Below, in pieces: positions 9,623 to 19,435 of a DNA stretch of 64,000 bases. The stretch covers positions 105,681 through 169,680 of the forward strand of contig JAPZUE010000039.1 in assembly GCA_027533385.1 (NCBI GenBank), written 5' to 3'. The translations under genes and the position numbers were made by a program. The stretch comes from Rhizobium sp. GTDB taxonomy: Bacteria > Pseudomonadota > Alphaproteobacteria > Rhizobiales > Rhizobiaceae. The notes beneath the pieces were generated by a model. It was given only the letters and a program-made list of their open reading frames with translations, was not told the DNA's origin and searched no databases. Position 1 is the stretch's first letter. Every line of letters begins with the position of its first letter.

Positions 9623-9901
9623 GTGATTTACCTCCCATCACATCGGACGGCCAATCGTCCCAGGTCAGCGCGTTTTCCTCAAAGCGCTTTGGCCCCTATT
9701 TCATCACATTGGGTTCCATCCCGAGTCAAGGCCTTTTCATGGTGTTGCTGCAATTCATCGCAAAGCGCCGCCAGATCTCGTGCAAATGCATCTTCGATAG
9801 TCAGATTCCACTTGCCGCAAGGCTCGGCTCTGCGTCATATTCGAAGCGCTTTGGCCGTTGGCGGGGGAGGCCTTCAGCCAGGTGAGGAGAGGAAGTCCGC
9901 A
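9623..9901. promoter_or_regulatory. divergent aglE/aglR control region with AglR operator candidates
   Basis: The 279-base gap holds two near-identical 15-base sites: the core AAAGCGCTTT at 9681-9690 and GAAGCGCTTT at 9843-9852, each preceded by TC and followed by GGC. The palindrome with central CpG is typical of LacI-family operators. One site lies about 60 bases from each start codon. A third half-site (CAAAGCGC) lies near 9760. Two sites 162 bases apart could support a DNA loop. Promoter hexamers were not assigned. Confidence 0.65.
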
Positions 9902-10927
9902 GTGAACCTGAAAGAATTGTCTCAGATGCTCGGTCTGTCGCAGACGACGATCAGCCGGGCGCTCAACGGATATCCGGAGGTCAACGAGGAAACCCGGCAG
10001 CGGGTCATGAAGGCCGCGAAGGAAACCGGCTATCGTCCGAACCGCGCCGCCCAGAGGCTTGCGACCGGCAAGGCCGGCTCGATCGGCCTGATCATGCCGA
10101 TTTCCCCCGATCACAGCTCGGACATGCATTTTGCCGAATTCCAGAGCGGGCTCGCCGAAGCATCGATTGTCCACGACTTCCATTTCGTCATCATGCCGTC
10201 AAAGGCCGAGGACGAGGAACAGGCGATCCGCTGGCTTGTCGCAAGTGGCAGTGTCGACGGCTACTACCTAGCCTATGTCCGCGAAAAGGATCCGCGGATT
10301 GCGATGGCGAAGTCGCTGTCCCTGCCCTTCATCGTGCATGGCCGATCCTTCGGGATCGATCTCGACTATCCCTTTCTCGACGTGGACAATGAGGGCGCCT
10401 TCTTCGATGCGACGCGCTTCCTGCTGCAGCTTGGCCACAAGCGCATCGCGCTCCTCAATGGTCAGGCGGACCTCGACTTTGCCCATCGCCGCCGGCTCGG
10501 TACCGAAAGGGCGCTGGCAGAGAAAGGCCTGCTGCTCGACCCGCGCCACACGCGACACAGCTTCATGGGAGACGAGCAAGGCTATCGAGGGATGAAGGAG
10601 ATCCTCTCCGGACCCGACCGGCCGACCGCCGTGCTTTGCGCCAGTACGGTGCTTGCGCTTGGAGCCGTCAGAGCCATGAACGAGCTCGGCCTGAAGCTCG
10701 GCGTCGACATCTCGCTGATTGCCCATGACGACGAACTGCCGCTTCTGAAACCAGAGAACTTCTCCACCCCGCTGACGACAACACGCTCGTCGTTGCGGGC
10801 CGCCGGAAAACGGATCGGTGACCGGTTGATCGCGATGATCAACCAGACGGAGCCAGCGCCGCCGGAGCAGGAATTGTGGAAGGTGGAGCTCGTGGTCAGG
10901 GCGTCTACCGGGCCGGCTCCGGCCTGA
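9902..10927 (+). CDS. aglR: LacI-family regulator of the agl operon, AglR
   Basis: A 341-residue LacI/GalR repressor. The N-terminal helix-turn-helix (LKELSQMLGLSQTTISRALNG, residues 3-23) and hinge are followed by a periplasmic-binding-protein-like effector domain. The start is a GTG at 9902, after a GAGGAGAGGAAG ribosome site; the frame stays open far upstream into aglE, but that part is only a shadow of aglE. It is divergent from aglE and shares its operator region. Repression relieved by an alpha-glucoside or its product is the expected mode. It converges with folD, with 24 bases between the stops. Confidence 0.9.
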   Translation: MNLKELSQMLGLSQTTISRALNGYPEVNEETRQRVMKAAKETGYRPNRAAQRLATGKAGSIGLIMPISPDHSSDMHFAEFQSGLAEASIVHDFHFVIMPSKAEDEEQAIRWLVASGSVDGYYLAYVREKDPRIAMAKSLSLPFIVHGRSFGIDLDYPFLDVDNEGAFFDATRFLLQLGHKRIALLNGQADLDFAHRRRLGTERALAEKGLLLDPRHTRHSFMGDEQGYRGMKEILSGPDRPTAVLCASTVLALGAVRAMNELGLKLGVDISLIAHDDELPLLKPENFSTPLTTTRSSLRAAGKRIGDRLIAMINQTEPAPPEQELWKVELVVRASTGPAPA

Positions 10928-10951
10928 CCCGGTTGCCCGTAATTCAGCCCA

Positions 10952-11860
10952 TCAGAAGCGTGGAGCTGCCATACCCGCCCGGCGATGGGCGGCGATCACC
11001 GTATTGGCCATCAGCATGGCGATCGTCATCGGACCGACGCCGCCCGGAACCGGGGAAATGGCCCTGGCCACCGGCTTGCACTCGGCGAAGGCGACATCCC
11101 CCACCAGTTTGAACTTGCCCTCGCCCTTTTCGGGTGCTGCCACACGGTTGATGCCGACATCGATGACCGTTGCACCCGGCTTCAGCCAGTCAGCCTTCAC
11201 CATTTCTGCACGACCGACCGCTGCGACCAGGATATCCGCCTGACGGGCGAGTTCCGGCAGGTCGCGGCTGCGCGAATGGCCGATGGTGACAGTGGCATTG
11301 GCGTTGAGCAGGAGCTGCGCCATGGGCTTGCCGAAGAGATTGGAACGGCCGATGACCAGCGCGTTGAGACCCGAGAGGTCGTTGCCGTGGATCTGGCGGA
11401 CCAGGATCATGGCACCGGCCGGCGTGCAGGAGAGAAGACCCGTCTTCAGATCACCGGTCGCCAGCTTGCCGGCATTGACGATGTGCAGACCGTCCACGTC
11501 CTTTTCCGGAAGGATCGACTGGATGACCGGCTCGCTGTCCAGATGTTTGGGAAGCGGGAGCTGAACGAGGATGCCGTCGACATCAGGGTCGGCATTCAGC
11601 GACGCGACCAAGGCCATCAGCTCTTCCTGCGATGTCTGTTCGGGCAGCGTGTGCTGGATCGAATTGAAACCGCACTGCTTGGCCATGCGGCTCTTTGCGC
11701 CGACATAGGCGTGGCTTGCCGGGTCATTGCCGACGATGACGACCGCGAGACCTGGCTTGCGATGGCCGGAGCTTTCCAGCGTCGTTGCTGCTGAGGTTAC
11801 CGCTTCGATCACCGAAGCGGCGGCTGCCTTTCCATCGATTACCGTGGTCACTGTGCTCAA
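10952..11860 (-). CDS. folD: methylenetetrahydrofolate dehydrogenase/cyclohydrolase FolD
   Basis: A 302-residue bifunctional folate enzyme that interconverts 5,10-methylene-THF, 5,10-methenyl-THF and 10-formyl-THF in the cytoplasm. Visible motifs are the catalytic [13 protein letters not shown] (Tyr/Lys pair), [10 protein letters not shown], the cofactor loop [16 protein letters not shown] and VIDVGINR. All are intact. It stands alone on the minus strand, unrelated to the flanking sugar and glycosyltransferase genes. Confidence 0.95.
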   Translation of the reverse strand: MSTVTTVIDGKAAAASVIEAVTSAATTLESSGHRKPGLAVVIVGNDPASHAYVGAKSRMAKQCGFNSIQHTLPEQTSQEELMALVASLNADPDVDGILVQLPLPKHLDSEPVIQSILPEKDVDGLHIVNAGKLATGDLKTGLLSCTPAGAMILVRQIHGNDLSGLNALVIGRSNLFGKPMAQLLLNANATVTIGHSRSRDLPELARQADILVAAVGRAEMVKADWLKPGATVIDVGINRVAAPEKGEGKFKLVGDVAFAECKPVARAISPVPGGVGPMTIAMLMANTVIAAHRRAGMAAPRF

Positions 11861-11974
11861 TCCCCGTCTTCAACTCGCAACAAGCTAGCGCCAACACGGA
11901 GGCGCCATTTGCCTGTCGCCGTCCTATGCTGTCAAATTGCGGCATATTGCAAGGCAGGATTTTGTTGCCCGGCC

Positions 11975-12796
11975 TCAAACGGCGGGCGTTGTCGGTTGAC
12001 GCAGCCGGTGGCGAAGCACGTGGGTCAGGAAGACGGGAATTCCGAGAACGTAGCGACGCCAGAGGCGTGACGGCTCCAGCCACAAGCGGAACAGCCATTC
12101 GGATCGCAGCTGCCGGACCCAGTGAGGGGCGCGCTTGACGTGACCTGACACGAAATCGAGCAGCGCGCCGACACTGATCACCACATGGGCATGATCGGCC
12201 GTCAGATAGCGGTCCACCCATTTTTCCTGCAGCGGCGTCCCCATTGCGACCAACAGCAGGTCGATGCGGGCGGCCTCTATTCGCTTGAGGATGAAGCTTG
12301 GGTCGGCGCGATCGAAATAGCCGTCCGAGATCTCGACGAATTCGTGCCAGGGGGTGTGCATACGGAAGTTGGCGGCAGCATCGTGAAGCACCTCGGACGA
12401 TGCACCGAGCAGACCGACCCTGAGCGGTTTGGTGATGAAGCTCAGAGCCGCTGGTACGAAGTCCGTTCCGTTCAAATTGGCCGTGAAGCGTCCACCATGG
12501 AGGAATTTGGCGGCGATATCGACGCCGATCCCATCCGGCAAGACCAGGCAGCGCGCCAAGACCTGGCGATACTCGAGGTCGCGCATCATCACATTGGCAT
12601 TGTTGGCATTCAGAAACGCGATGTGTGTGAGGCCCTGCCCTGAGAGCAGCTTTTCCTCCAGGAGGTCGAGCGCCGGCTTCCAACCCATGTCATGCACGGG
12701 CAGATCCAGGATGGGAAGCACCGGCACGGTGCTTTGCATCGGCTTTCTTCCCAGATCATCCGGGTCTTTGAATGCTGACGACGACGTTGCTGGCAT
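11975..12796 (-). CDS. WecG/TagA/CpsF-family glycosyltransferase (GT26)
   Basis: A 273-residue soluble glycosyltransferase. Family motifs are HIAFLNANNANVMMRD near residue 58, LPDGIGVDIAAKFLHG near 86 and DLLLVAMGTPLQEKWVDR near 179. The family transfers N-acetylmannosaminuronate or related sugars to a lipid-linked acceptor in surface-polysaccharide synthesis. No other polysaccharide genes are nearby, so acceptor and product cannot be inferred. A somewhat extended basic C-terminus may associate with the membrane. Confidence 0.85.
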   Translation of the reverse strand: MPATSSSAFKDPDDLGRKPMQSTVPVLPILDLPVHDMGWKPALDLLEEKLLSGQGLTHIAFLNANNANVMMRDLEYRQVLARCLVLPDGIGVDIAAKFLHGGRFTANLNGTDFVPAALSFITKPLRVGLLGASSEVLHDAAANFRMHTPWHEFVEISDGYFDRADPSFILKRIEAARIDLLLVAMGTPLQEKWVDRYLTADHAHVVISVGALLDFVSGHVKRAPHWVRQLRSEWLFRLWLEPSRLWRRYVLGIPVFLTHVLRHRLRQPTTPAV

Positions 12797-12919
12797 GGAG
12801 CGGGTCCCGAGGATCTGTTCCCCGTACCTATCAGGCTCGGCTAAAGTTCCGGTAAAGCGCCGTCTGAAAATTTGCGCCCTGATGGCAAGGCTTTGGTGAC
12901 CATACCGGCCCGTGCGCCG

Positions 12920-13459
12920 TCAGTGTCCGGACGAGGCCGGCTTTTCCTCGACCTTTTCGCCTTCAACGACCGTTGTCGTGTCCAGCGGCTCCGAGCCACC
13001 ATCGGCGGCCTTGCGGGCAGCCTCCTTGGAAACATAATCCAGCTGTTCGATCAGGACCTGGGCAACCATGCCCTCACCCAGCCGCGCGTTCATCTCAGTC
13101 TTGATCTGCTCGCGAAAGGCGTTGACGTCGAAGGCGGAGACATTGGCGATATCGACCATCTTGTTGCCGACCAGCAGCGTAAACAACTGGTCGGTCAGCA
13201 GTTCGGTCGTCGGAAGGGCCTGCCCCTTGACCTTTTCCTTGTCCATCATGAAGGAGATGCGCGTCAGGAAGTATCCGGTGACATCGCCGCTCCCGATGAC
13301 GGGAATGGTAATCGGCTCTCCGCGGATCAGTTCAAGGGCGGCCTGCTGGGTCTCTTCCTCGCTCGGGCCGGCAGGGGCTGTCGCCAGGTAGATCGAGCCA
13401 TAAACGGCCCCCAGCGTGACGATGCAGACCCAAAGGCCGATTCCGAGTATCTTGCCCAT
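12920..13459 (-). CDS. FliL-like single-pass membrane protein at the end of the flagellar unit
   Basis: A protein of 179 residues. An N-terminal membrane segment (LGIGLWVCIVTLGAVYGSIYL, about 4-24) is followed by a domain beginning ITIPVIGSGDVTGYFLTRISF and ending in FREQIKTEMNARLG and VAQVLIEQLDYV. This order resembles the divergent FliL-like proteins of alphaproteobacteria, which have a 'VPVV...G.V..YV' strand and a C-terminal 'LI.DIV' strand. It starts adjacent to the flgN stop (one shared base) and is probably the last gene of the flgE-to-flgN unit. True FliL is encoded at 35430-35951, so this would be a second FliL-type protein. The assignment is tentative. Confidence 0.5.
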   Translation of the reverse strand: MGKILGIGLWVCIVTLGAVYGSIYLATAPAGPSEEETQQAALELIRGEPITIPVIGSGDVTGYFLTRISFMMDKEKVKGQALPTTELLTDQLFTLLVGNKMVDIANVSAFDVNAFREQIKTEMNARLGEGMVAQVLIEQLDYVSKEAARKAADGGSEPLDTTTVVEGEKVEEKPASSGH

Positions 13460-13824
13460 CAGAACTCGCTGAACTGGAACTGTTCCTGAGAATAGGTGCC
13501 GTCACCATCGGCGTCGCGGACCGCATTCTTCAAGAGGTCGGCGACAGCGCGAACGGCTGCCAGATGTGCCTCGACGCGACGGGCGTTGAGCGCAAGCTTC
13601 TCCTTGAGGACGTGAAGCTGCTCGACATAGTTGACGGCAAATTCGCGCGGATCGGTGTCGCGGAACAGCATCGTCAACTCGTAAAGGCAACGGCTCTTGT
13701 GCGCGTTGGAAACCTTGAAATCGAATTCGGGATCCTTGCCGATGCGCTCGTTTTCATTGTCGATGATCCGTTCCAGCCGGCTCAGAACCGTCTTCACACG
13801 ATATTCGCTCGAAACAACTTCCAT
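13459..13824 (-). CDS. flgN: FlgN-like flagellar chaperone
   Basis: A small 121-residue all-helical protein, rich in Glu, Arg and Leu. FlgN chaperones deliver the hook-filament junction proteins FlgK and FlgL to the export gate. The name rests on size, helical composition and position: it follows flgJ by 29 bases, as in S. meliloti, where flgJ-flgN end the same group. There is no unique motif to confirm it. Confidence 0.65.
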   Translation of the reverse strand: MEVVSSEYRVKTVLSRLERIIDNENERIGKDPEFDFKVSNAHKSRCLYELTMLFRDTDPREFAVNYVEQLHVLKEKLALNARRVEAHLAAVRAVADLLKNAVRDADGDGTYSQEQFQFSEF

Positions 13825-13853
13825 GAAATTCTGCCCTGTCTTTCGAAAATCGA

Positions 13854-14414
13854 TCAGTTTTTGGTGTCGGTATCAGCGCCCGCACCCAGGGTGCGACGCT
13901 CAAGATCGGTCACCCAGCTCATGGCCAGGCCGCGATCGGTCTCGTCGGTTGCGGCGCTGATCTCATCGTCGCCGCGCACGCGCTGGAGCGCCTGATCATA
14001 CATTTGCTTGGCAATGCCGACGCCACCGGATTCTGCGATGGTCGTACCAAGTTGTTCGGCCATCATGCTCTTCCACATCTCGCCGGCATTGCCCTTGCCG
14101 TAGACTTCCTCACTCTCGTCCGGCAGCATGCTCTGGACGAAGTTGGTCAGATAGACGGCCTCAAAATCGCGATAGACTTTTGGTGGCTTGCCGACTTCTT
14201 CGGGCTGTTCTGCCGTCGCCTCGACGCGTGCCGCATTGGCCGTGCGGTTCAGGATGTCGACGGTTGCACTGAAGCCTGCACCCTTTTCGGCAAGGCTGGT
14301 CGCCATGAAGTTCGCGCGGTTGATCTTCAACTGTTCCTGGGCAGCTGCGACCTGCGCCGGATCGGCGGCGCGGATCACGTCCAGTACCAGATCGCTCGGA
14401 GGAGAAATGGCCAC
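13854..14414 (-). CDS. flgJ: flagellar rod-binding protein FlgJ, without muramidase domain
   Basis: A protein of 186 residues containing only the rod-capping domain: DFEAVYLTNFVQSMLP, then GNAGEMWKSMMAEQLGTTIAESGGVGIAKQMYDQ split across the C-terminal half (about residues 85-150). Gammaproteobacterial FlgJ has an added glucosaminidase domain that is missing here. A separate lytic transglycosylase at 24311-24892 probably makes the hole in peptidoglycan. It is preceded by the FliJ-like gene with a 33-base gap. Confidence 0.85.
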   Translation of the reverse strand: MAISPPSDLVLDVIRAADPAQVAAAQEQLKINRANFMATSLAEKGAGFSATVDILNRTANAARVEATAEQPEEVGKPPKVYRDFEAVYLTNFVQSMLPDESEEVYGKGNAGEMWKSMMAEQLGTTIAESGGVGIAKQMYDQALQRVRGDDEISAATDETDRGLAMSWVTDLERRTLGAGADTDTKN

Positions 14415-14447
14415 GGTGACGTCCTCGATTTGGGTTCGAGGCGACTA

Positions 14448-14858
14448 TCACTCCTGAAGCTTGCTGGAGGCTGGTGTGGCAAACTTGATGTCGATCAGAT
14501 CATAGATGGCGTCGTCGTCGCGCTCGCGTTCCTCGTGGTCGCGCGCGTCCTTCATGTTCTCTTCCAGACGATCCCCCTTGGCGCGCTCGCGCATCAGCTT
14601 CATCTCCTGAACCTGCTGGAGACCGTGGAGCTGTTTGTCGGTATTGGAGAGACGGTCGAAACGGTCGGCATAGTTCTGTGCGAAGAGACGATGGAGCGGA
14701 TCAAGAGAGCCGATGGCTTCCATCACCGTTTCCATGGAGCGGGCATTCTCTTCGATGCGCTGGGCGGTAATGCCCAGATCGCTTTCGGCCATGCGCTCCA
14801 TGTGACGCTGGACGGCGACCAGGCGCTTCAACTTGTCGGATTTCTTCTGCGGTCCCAA
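14448..14858 (-). CDS. FliJ-like coiled-coil protein
   Basis: A protein of 136 residues, highly charged, with heptad-like helices over nearly the whole length (VQRHMERMAESDLG..., LQQVQEMKLMRERAKGDRLEENM). It lies between fliR (10-base gap) and flgJ. FliJ, the stalk-like export protein between the FliI ATPase ring and FlhA, has this size and character, and no other FliJ is visible in the island. No sequence signature proves it, so it may instead be another export chaperone. Confidence 0.5.
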   Translation of the reverse strand: MGPQKKSDKLKRLVAVQRHMERMAESDLGITAQRIEENARSMETVMEAIGSLDPLHRLFAQNYADRFDRLSNTDKQLHGLQQVQEMKLMRERAKGDRLEENMKDARDHEERERDDDAIYDLIDIKFATPASSKLQE

Positions 14859-14868
14859 GACATCCTCG

Positions 14869-15618
14869 TCAGAAGTTGAAGATCATCGGAAAATACTGAG
14901 CGAACTGCATGACCATCGCAGCAATTGTGAAATAAACCAGCAACAACCCGCCCATCAGAAGATAGGGCGTCGAGATGTAGAAGACCGGCACCTGCGGCGC
15001 GAGCTTGTTGACCAGACCGACGGCGACGTTGAACATCAAACCGAAGATCAGGAACGGACTTGCCAGCCGCAGCATCAGCATGAAGGTCTGCGACAGGGTA
15101 TCCGTCAGGGTGATCAGCGTCTTCTGGCTGTCCGGCATGCCACCCAATGGCATGATGCCGTAGGAATCCACGAGGGCCCGGAAGACCACGTGGTGGAAAT
15201 CCGTCATGAAGAGCACGAGGAGACCGCCGAACGAAATCAGGTTGGTCATCTGATTTTCGGGAGTGTCTTCGAGAATGTCCGATGCTCCCGGGGTGTTCAG
15301 ACCAATTGCCATTGAAATGGCCGAGCCGGCAAATTGCAGGCCGAGCACGAAGAACCGGGGCACCAGGCCATACATCATGCCGATCAGCAGTTCCCCGACG
15401 ATGACACCAATCAGAGACGCCCCTCCTCCCTGAACACGCGGATAGATCGTATCGAAGAGGACCGGCGTCATGGCCATGGAGACGGCAAAGGCGAGGAAGA
15501 AACGCACCGTCATCGAGATTCGGGCCGAAGAGAAGCCCGGCAGGGTCATGATGCAGGCACCGATGCGACAGAAGATCGCAATCAGCACCAGCACAGTCCC
15601 CTGCGGGTCAGCAATCAT
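14869..15618 (-). CDS. fliR: flagellar export gate protein FliR
   Basis: A 249-residue inner-membrane protein of the FliP/FliQ/FliR export gate. About six hydrophobic segments are visible, starting with [23 protein letters not shown], plus the conserved region [18 protein letters not shown]. Its ATG overlaps the flhA stop by 4 bases, suggesting translational coupling. Length matches the family. Confidence 0.93.
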   Translation of the reverse strand: MIADPQGTVLVLIAIFCRIGACIMTLPGFSSARISMTVRFFLAFAVSMAMTPVLFDTIYPRVQGGGASLIGVIVGELLIGMMYGLVPRFFVLGLQFAGSAISMAIGLNTPGASDILEDTPENQMTNLISFGGLLVLFMTDFHHVVFRALVDSYGIMPLGGMPDSQKTLITLTDTLSQTFMLMLRLASPFLIFGLMFNVAVGLVNKLAPQVPVFYISTPYLLMGGLLLVYFTIAAMVMQFAQYFPMIFNF

Positions 15619-17708
15619 GAGATGGAGCCCAAAATCTTGATCTCGATGCCCTTGGCCAGTTCCACATGGGAGAGAACCGGCAGGGTGGCAAAGAGTCGTT
15701 CGATGATCATGCGCACATAGGACCGCGTTTCGGGCGATGTGACAAGAACGAAGGGCAGTCCGCGGTCCATGAATTCACGGATAACCTGGCTCGCCTGTTC
15801 GGAAAACTCTTCCAGGCTGCGCGGGTCGATGTCGAATTCGACGATTTCGCCCTTTGCGTCGCGCTTCAGCGCCTGGTGGAAGACGAGGTCCCATTTGGAA
15901 CCGAGGCGCAGGACGCGCAGGACGCCGTTGTCGGTCAGGTCGCCGCAGAGCTGCTGGGCCATGCGGACGCGCACATGCTCGACGATCTGCTCGGTCTTGC
16001 GGACATGCGGCGCCAGTTCTGCGACCGCTTCGAGGATCAGATGCAGGTTGCGGATCGAGACGCGTTCGGCGAGCAGCAGCTTCAATACCGCCTGCAGACC
16101 CGAATAGGACATGTGCGACGAGCAGATTTCGTCCGCGAGCTTCTTGTATTCGGGGTCCAGTCGATCGATCAGCACCTTCACGTCCTTGTAGGACAGAAGC
16201 TGCGGCAGGTTGTTTCGGATGACTTCCGAGACATGGGTGAGAACGACCGAGACGTTGTCGATCGGGTGGAAGCCCTCGCGCTTCAGTTCTTCGGTGAAGG
16301 TCTCCAGAACCGAGACCGCCGGCATGCCGAATGCGGGTTCGCGGATGTCGTCGCCCGGCACATTCGGCTTGCGGCCGGACCCGGTGACGACGAGGACTTC
16401 GCCGACGCGCAGGTTGTTGGAAGCGACCGTCGTGCCGTGGATGCGGATCTGATAGGCCTTCTCCGGAATGGCGATGTCGTCGGTCACCTTGATTTCCGGA
16501 ACCACGAAGCCGTACTGGCTGGCGAACTTCTTGCGCATCTTGCCAACGCGGAAGGCCAGCTCCTGGTGCGCGCCGAGAAGGCGCGTGGAAACAAGCTTGC
16601 CAAGGGCGAGTTCGATTTCCGACGTCTTCAGGACAGACTTGACCGAATCCTTCTCGGCTTCCTTATTCTGAATAACCTTCTTTTCTTCCTGCTCACGCTT
16701 GAGAAGATTTTCAGCCTCCAGCTGGCGGGGAATGTACCATGCGCCGAAGGCCATGAGGCCACCAAGTGCCACGAAGGGGATGAAGGGCAGACCGGGTACC
16801 AGGGCCAGCGCGCCCATGAGACCGGCGGACACGAAGAGTGCCCGGGGATAGCCACTCAGCTGATCGACGACAGCCTGATCGGTCGAACCGGGTGTGCCAC
16901 CACGCGACACCAGAAGGCCGGCGGCCAGCGAAACGATCAGGGCCGGAACCTGAGAGACGATACCGTCACCGACGGAGAGCTTGACGAAGACGTCGGCGGC
17001 TTCGCCGAGTTCCATGTCGTGGCGGAAGTAACCGATGATGATGCCGCCGAAGATGTTGATCGCGGTGATGATCAGACCTGCGATCGCGTCGCCGCGGACG
17101 AATTTCGACGCACCGTCCATGGCACCGAAGAACGAGCTTTCCTGCTCGAGTTCCCGGCGCCTGTGCTGCGCCTCCTTTTCGTCGATGATGCCGGCCGAGA
17201 GGTCGGCGTCGATCGACATTTGTTTGCCGGGGATGGCATCCAAGGTGAAGCGGGCGCCGACTTCCGCGATACGGGTGGCGCCCTTGGTGATGACGATGAA
17301 GTTGACGGTAATCAGAATCAAGAAGACGATCAGACCGATGACAAAGTCGCCGCCCATCACGAGGTTGGAGAAACCGGCGATAACGCCACCGGCAGCATCA
17401 TGGCCTTCATGACCATGGGAGAGAATGACACGCGTCGTGGCGATGTTCAGCGCCAGACGGATCATTGTCGAGATCAGCAGGATCGTCGGGAAGGACGAGA
17501 AATCGAGTGGCCGCTGGATCCAGAGCGCAACCATCAGAATCAAGACGGAGAGCGCGATCGAAAAGGCGAGACCGATATCGATAAGGAAGGGCGGTATCGG
17601 CAGAAATAGGATGCACAGGATCATTACGATCCCGAACGCAAATCCAATGTCGCGTCCGCTCGGGGCTACCTTCGGAATTACGATTGCAGGTGGTTGCGCC
17701 ATGTCCAT
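15615..17708 (-). CDS. flhA: flagellar export gate protein FlhA
   Basis: A 697-residue protein with eight N-terminal membrane segments (about residues 20-330) and a large cytosolic C-terminal domain (about 360-697) that binds export substrates and chaperones. The family signature [34 protein letters not shown] lies near residues 138-171, within the conserved cytoplasmic loop between helices 4 and 5. The gene follows fliQ by 102 bases and couples to fliR. Confidence 0.96.
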   Translation of the reverse strand: MDMAQPPAIVIPKVAPSGRDIGFAFGIVMILCILFLPIPPFLIDIGLAFSIALSVLILMVALWIQRPLDFSSFPTILLISTMIRLALNIATTRVILSHGHEGHDAAGGVIAGFSNLVMGGDFVIGLIVFLILITVNFIVITKGATRIAEVGARFTLDAIPGKQMSIDADLSAGIIDEKEAQHRRRELEQESSFFGAMDGASKFVRGDAIAGLIITAINIFGGIIIGYFRHDMELGEAADVFVKLSVGDGIVSQVPALIVSLAAGLLVSRGGTPGSTDQAVVDQLSGYPRALFVSAGLMGALALVPGLPFIPFVALGGLMAFGAWYIPRQLEAENLLKREQEEKKVIQNKEAEKDSVKSVLKTSEIELALGKLVSTRLLGAHQELAFRVGKMRKKFASQYGFVVPEIKVTDDIAIPEKAYQIRIHGTTVASNNLRVGEVLVVTGSGRKPNVPGDDIREPAFGMPAVSVLETFTEELKREGFHPIDNVSVVLTHVSEVIRNNLPQLLSYKDVKVLIDRLDPEYKKLADEICSSHMSYSGLQAVLKLLLAERVSIRNLHLILEAVAELAPHVRKTEQIVEHVRVRMAQQLCGDLTDNGVLRVLRLGSKWDLVFHQALKRDAKGEIVEFDIDPRSLEEFSEQASQVIREFMDRGLPFVLVTSPETRSYVRMIIERLFATLPVLSHVELAKGIEIKILGSIS

Positions 17709-17810
17709 TCCATCTCTTCATGAGAAGTCATCCGGAAGGCCATGCTTCCGGCAGTCTGCCCATGAGAAATAGACGGTGAAGCTTGCGCGAGGATGGCAGT
17801 ACGACGGCCG

Positions 17811-18077
17811 CTAGAAGCCGGACTCTATTCGCGAAAAGACGAGATTGGTGAAGAGGTTGATCTGCGCACCGACAAAAGGTGCGGATACGCCGATGGTAAT
17901 CATGATCGCCAGGATCTTCGGCACGAATGTCAGGGTCATTTCCTGAACCTGGGTCAGCGCCTGGATCAGGGCGATAACAACACCAATGATCATGCCCGCA
18001 GCGACTGCCGGACCGGACGCGATGATGATCGTCCAAATGGCTGCCTGAAGAATGTCGAGAGCATCTGCCTCATTCAT
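17811..18077 (-). CDS. fliQ: flagellar export gate protein FliQ
   Basis: An 88-residue protein with two membrane helices (IWTIIIASGPAVAAGMIIGVVIALIQA and ILAIMITIGVSAPFVGAQINLF) and the conserved QALTQVQEMTLTFVPKI between them. It forms the outer layer of the export gate with FliP and FliR. It is 58 bases downstream of flgD and 102 upstream of flhA. Confidence 0.95.
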   Translation of the reverse strand: MNEADALDILQAAIWTIIIASGPAVAAGMIIGVVIALIQALTQVQEMTLTFVPKILAIMITIGVSAPFVGAQINLFTNLVFSRIESGF

Positions 18078-18135
18078 GAGACGGTATCCTTTCGGAGCGG
18101 CGAATCATGCCTTCCACTCCGAAAGGCCTATCATG

Positions 18136-18615
18136 TCATGAGCCGGTCGTCGTCCCGGTTGTTGGCTTTGTACCAACGCGAACACCAACGGTGATCGGGA
18201 TTTCCTTGCCATCCGTGGTCGTTGCGACCATCGTATCGCTATAGACGCGAACGGACGCTACAATTCCGGTCGTCTTCTCATCCGAACTGGTGATCGTCTT
18301 GCCGATGTAGGAAGACGCGTTCGTCAAAGCGTTGCCGGTGATCAGAGTCTCGAGGTTCGAGTTCGTCTGGATCGTCTGCTCAACCTGCGAGAAGGTCGCG
18401 AGCTGAGAGATCTGCTCGGTCGCATCCATGGGATTGGTCGGATCCTGATTCTTCATCTGGGCGATCAGGAGCTTCAGGAAGCTGTCGTAGTCGAGCGATG
18501 CCTTTTCGGCCGCCGTCTTGGCCGAACTGCTGCTGGAGGCCGCTGCAGCTTTCTGGGCCGCAGCAGCTGCCGCGGTCGCCGCGTTGGTCGCAGACGATGT
18601 CGCGTCTACCGCCAT
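18136..18615 (-). CDS. flgD: flagellar hook assembly scaffold FlgD (short form)
   Basis: A protein of 159 residues. An Ala/Ser-rich N-terminus (about residues 5-45) precedes the FlgD core [36 protein letters not shown] (about 46-82). This is the hook-cap scaffold that lets FlgE polymerise. The C-terminal Tudor/Fn3-like domain of enterobacterial FlgD is missing, as is usual in rhizobia. Its start overlaps flbT by 10 bases. Confidence 0.92.
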   Translation of the reverse strand: MAVDATSSATNAATAAAAAAQKAAAASSSSSAKTAAEKASLDYDSFLKLLIAQMKNQDPTNPMDATEQISQLATFSQVEQTIQTNSNLETLITGNALTNASSYIGKTITSSDEKTTGIVASVRVYSDTMVATTTDGKEIPITVGVRVGTKPTTGTTTGS

Positions 18616-19055
18616 GGTGCGATCTCCTTGCGGATCTGCTCGATCGTGGCCGGCGCCATTTCCTGGTTGTTCAGGATGCGGTCCTCGATCGGATAAAGCT
18701 GACGGATGGCTTTCAAGGCATCAAATGCACGCCCGGAAGACACCATCGCGTCGATACGCTTGAGCTCGGCGAGGATTTCCTCGTTTTCAAAGCAGGACAG
18801 CAGCATGATCACGGACTTCCGGAACATCGCAAGCGACTGGTCCTTGCCTTCCGGATTGATCAGCATCATCTGCGCGATGAAATAAAGCTGACGAAGCGGC
18901 GTTGTCGCCTGTTCAGGCTGCAGAACATGGTTCTCAAGCAGAAAGGTGACATCGTTCAGGAACTCGAGGGCAACCTTGCGGTCGACGCGCAGAACCGCTC
19001 CATTGATAAAAATACGTTCGCCCGACTTGAGCGAAATGCGCAAAGTGCTCTTCAT
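18606..19055 (-). CDS. flbT: flagellin post-transcriptional regulator FlbT
   Basis: A 149-residue protein with the FlbT N-terminus ([37 protein letters not shown]) and a helical C-terminal half. In Caulobacter FlbT acts on the 5' leader of flagellin mRNA and limits its translation until the hook is built. In this window the four flagellin leaders share a foldable element that could be its target (see findings). The gene overlaps flaF by 4 bases upstream and flgD by 10 downstream. Confidence 0.93.
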   Translation of the reverse strand: MKSTLRISLKSGERIFINGAVLRVDRKVALEFLNDVTFLLENHVLQPEQATTPLRQLYFIAQMMLINPEGKDQSLAMFRKSVIMLLSCFENEEILAELKRIDAMVSSGRAFDALKAIRQLYPIEDRILNNQEMAPATIEQIRKEIAPWR

Positions 19056-19399
19056 TTAAGTCCATCCCTGATGATGGTTGTCACGTCGATAATGCCCTGG
19101 AAGTTCTCGGATTCCCGTTTTCGAATCCGCTCACACTCTTTCAAGATCCAGATGGCGATGGAAATCAGATTGGCGCGGACTTCGTCGCCCAACTGGTTTT
19201 CGGGGTTCTGCAGATCTTCGATCAGCCGGATCCACACCCGACGGGTATAGAACAATGCCTCGATCGCCTCGCGAGAATAACCCTGTTTGTCCCTGGCCGC
19301 ACTCAGAAGCTGGATGCAACGGTCAAGGGCCTGACGTTCGCGCTCCTTGGCGTCAGCGACGCCATCCTCCATGATTTCGGCATATGAGAACTGGTACAT
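19052..19399 (-). CDS. flaF: flagellar biosynthesis regulator FlaF
   Basis: A 115-residue helical protein of the FlaF family ([55 protein letters not shown]). In Caulobacter FlaF is needed for flagellin synthesis and opposes FlbT. Pairing with flbT, joined by a 4-base overlap, is the family's usual arrangement. Confidence 0.93.
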   Translation of the reverse strand: MYQFSYAEIMEDGVADAKERERQALDRCIQLLSAARDKQGYSREAIEALFYTRRVWIRLIEDLQNPENQLGDEVRANLISIAIWILKECERIRKRESENFQGIIDVTTIIRDGLK

Positions 19400-19435
19400 T
19401 CAGCTGCCCTTCAGGTTCATTTCACCCTTTGCTCA

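Noticed and set aside
8519..9901. Upstream extension of the aglR frame across aglE
   Set aside because: The first 460 codons are antisense to aglE. LacI-type homology begins exactly at the GTG at 9902, which has a strong ribosome site.
15666..17609. A 647-codon open frame on the plus strand opposite flhA
   Set aside because: It runs antisense to a fully conserved flhA and its product is rich in Arg/Asp/Gly/His with no domain. It is a shadow of GC-rich codon use. The same holds for the long plus-strand frames at 4500-6002, 5911-7059 and 6965-8134 opposite aglA, aglG and aglF.
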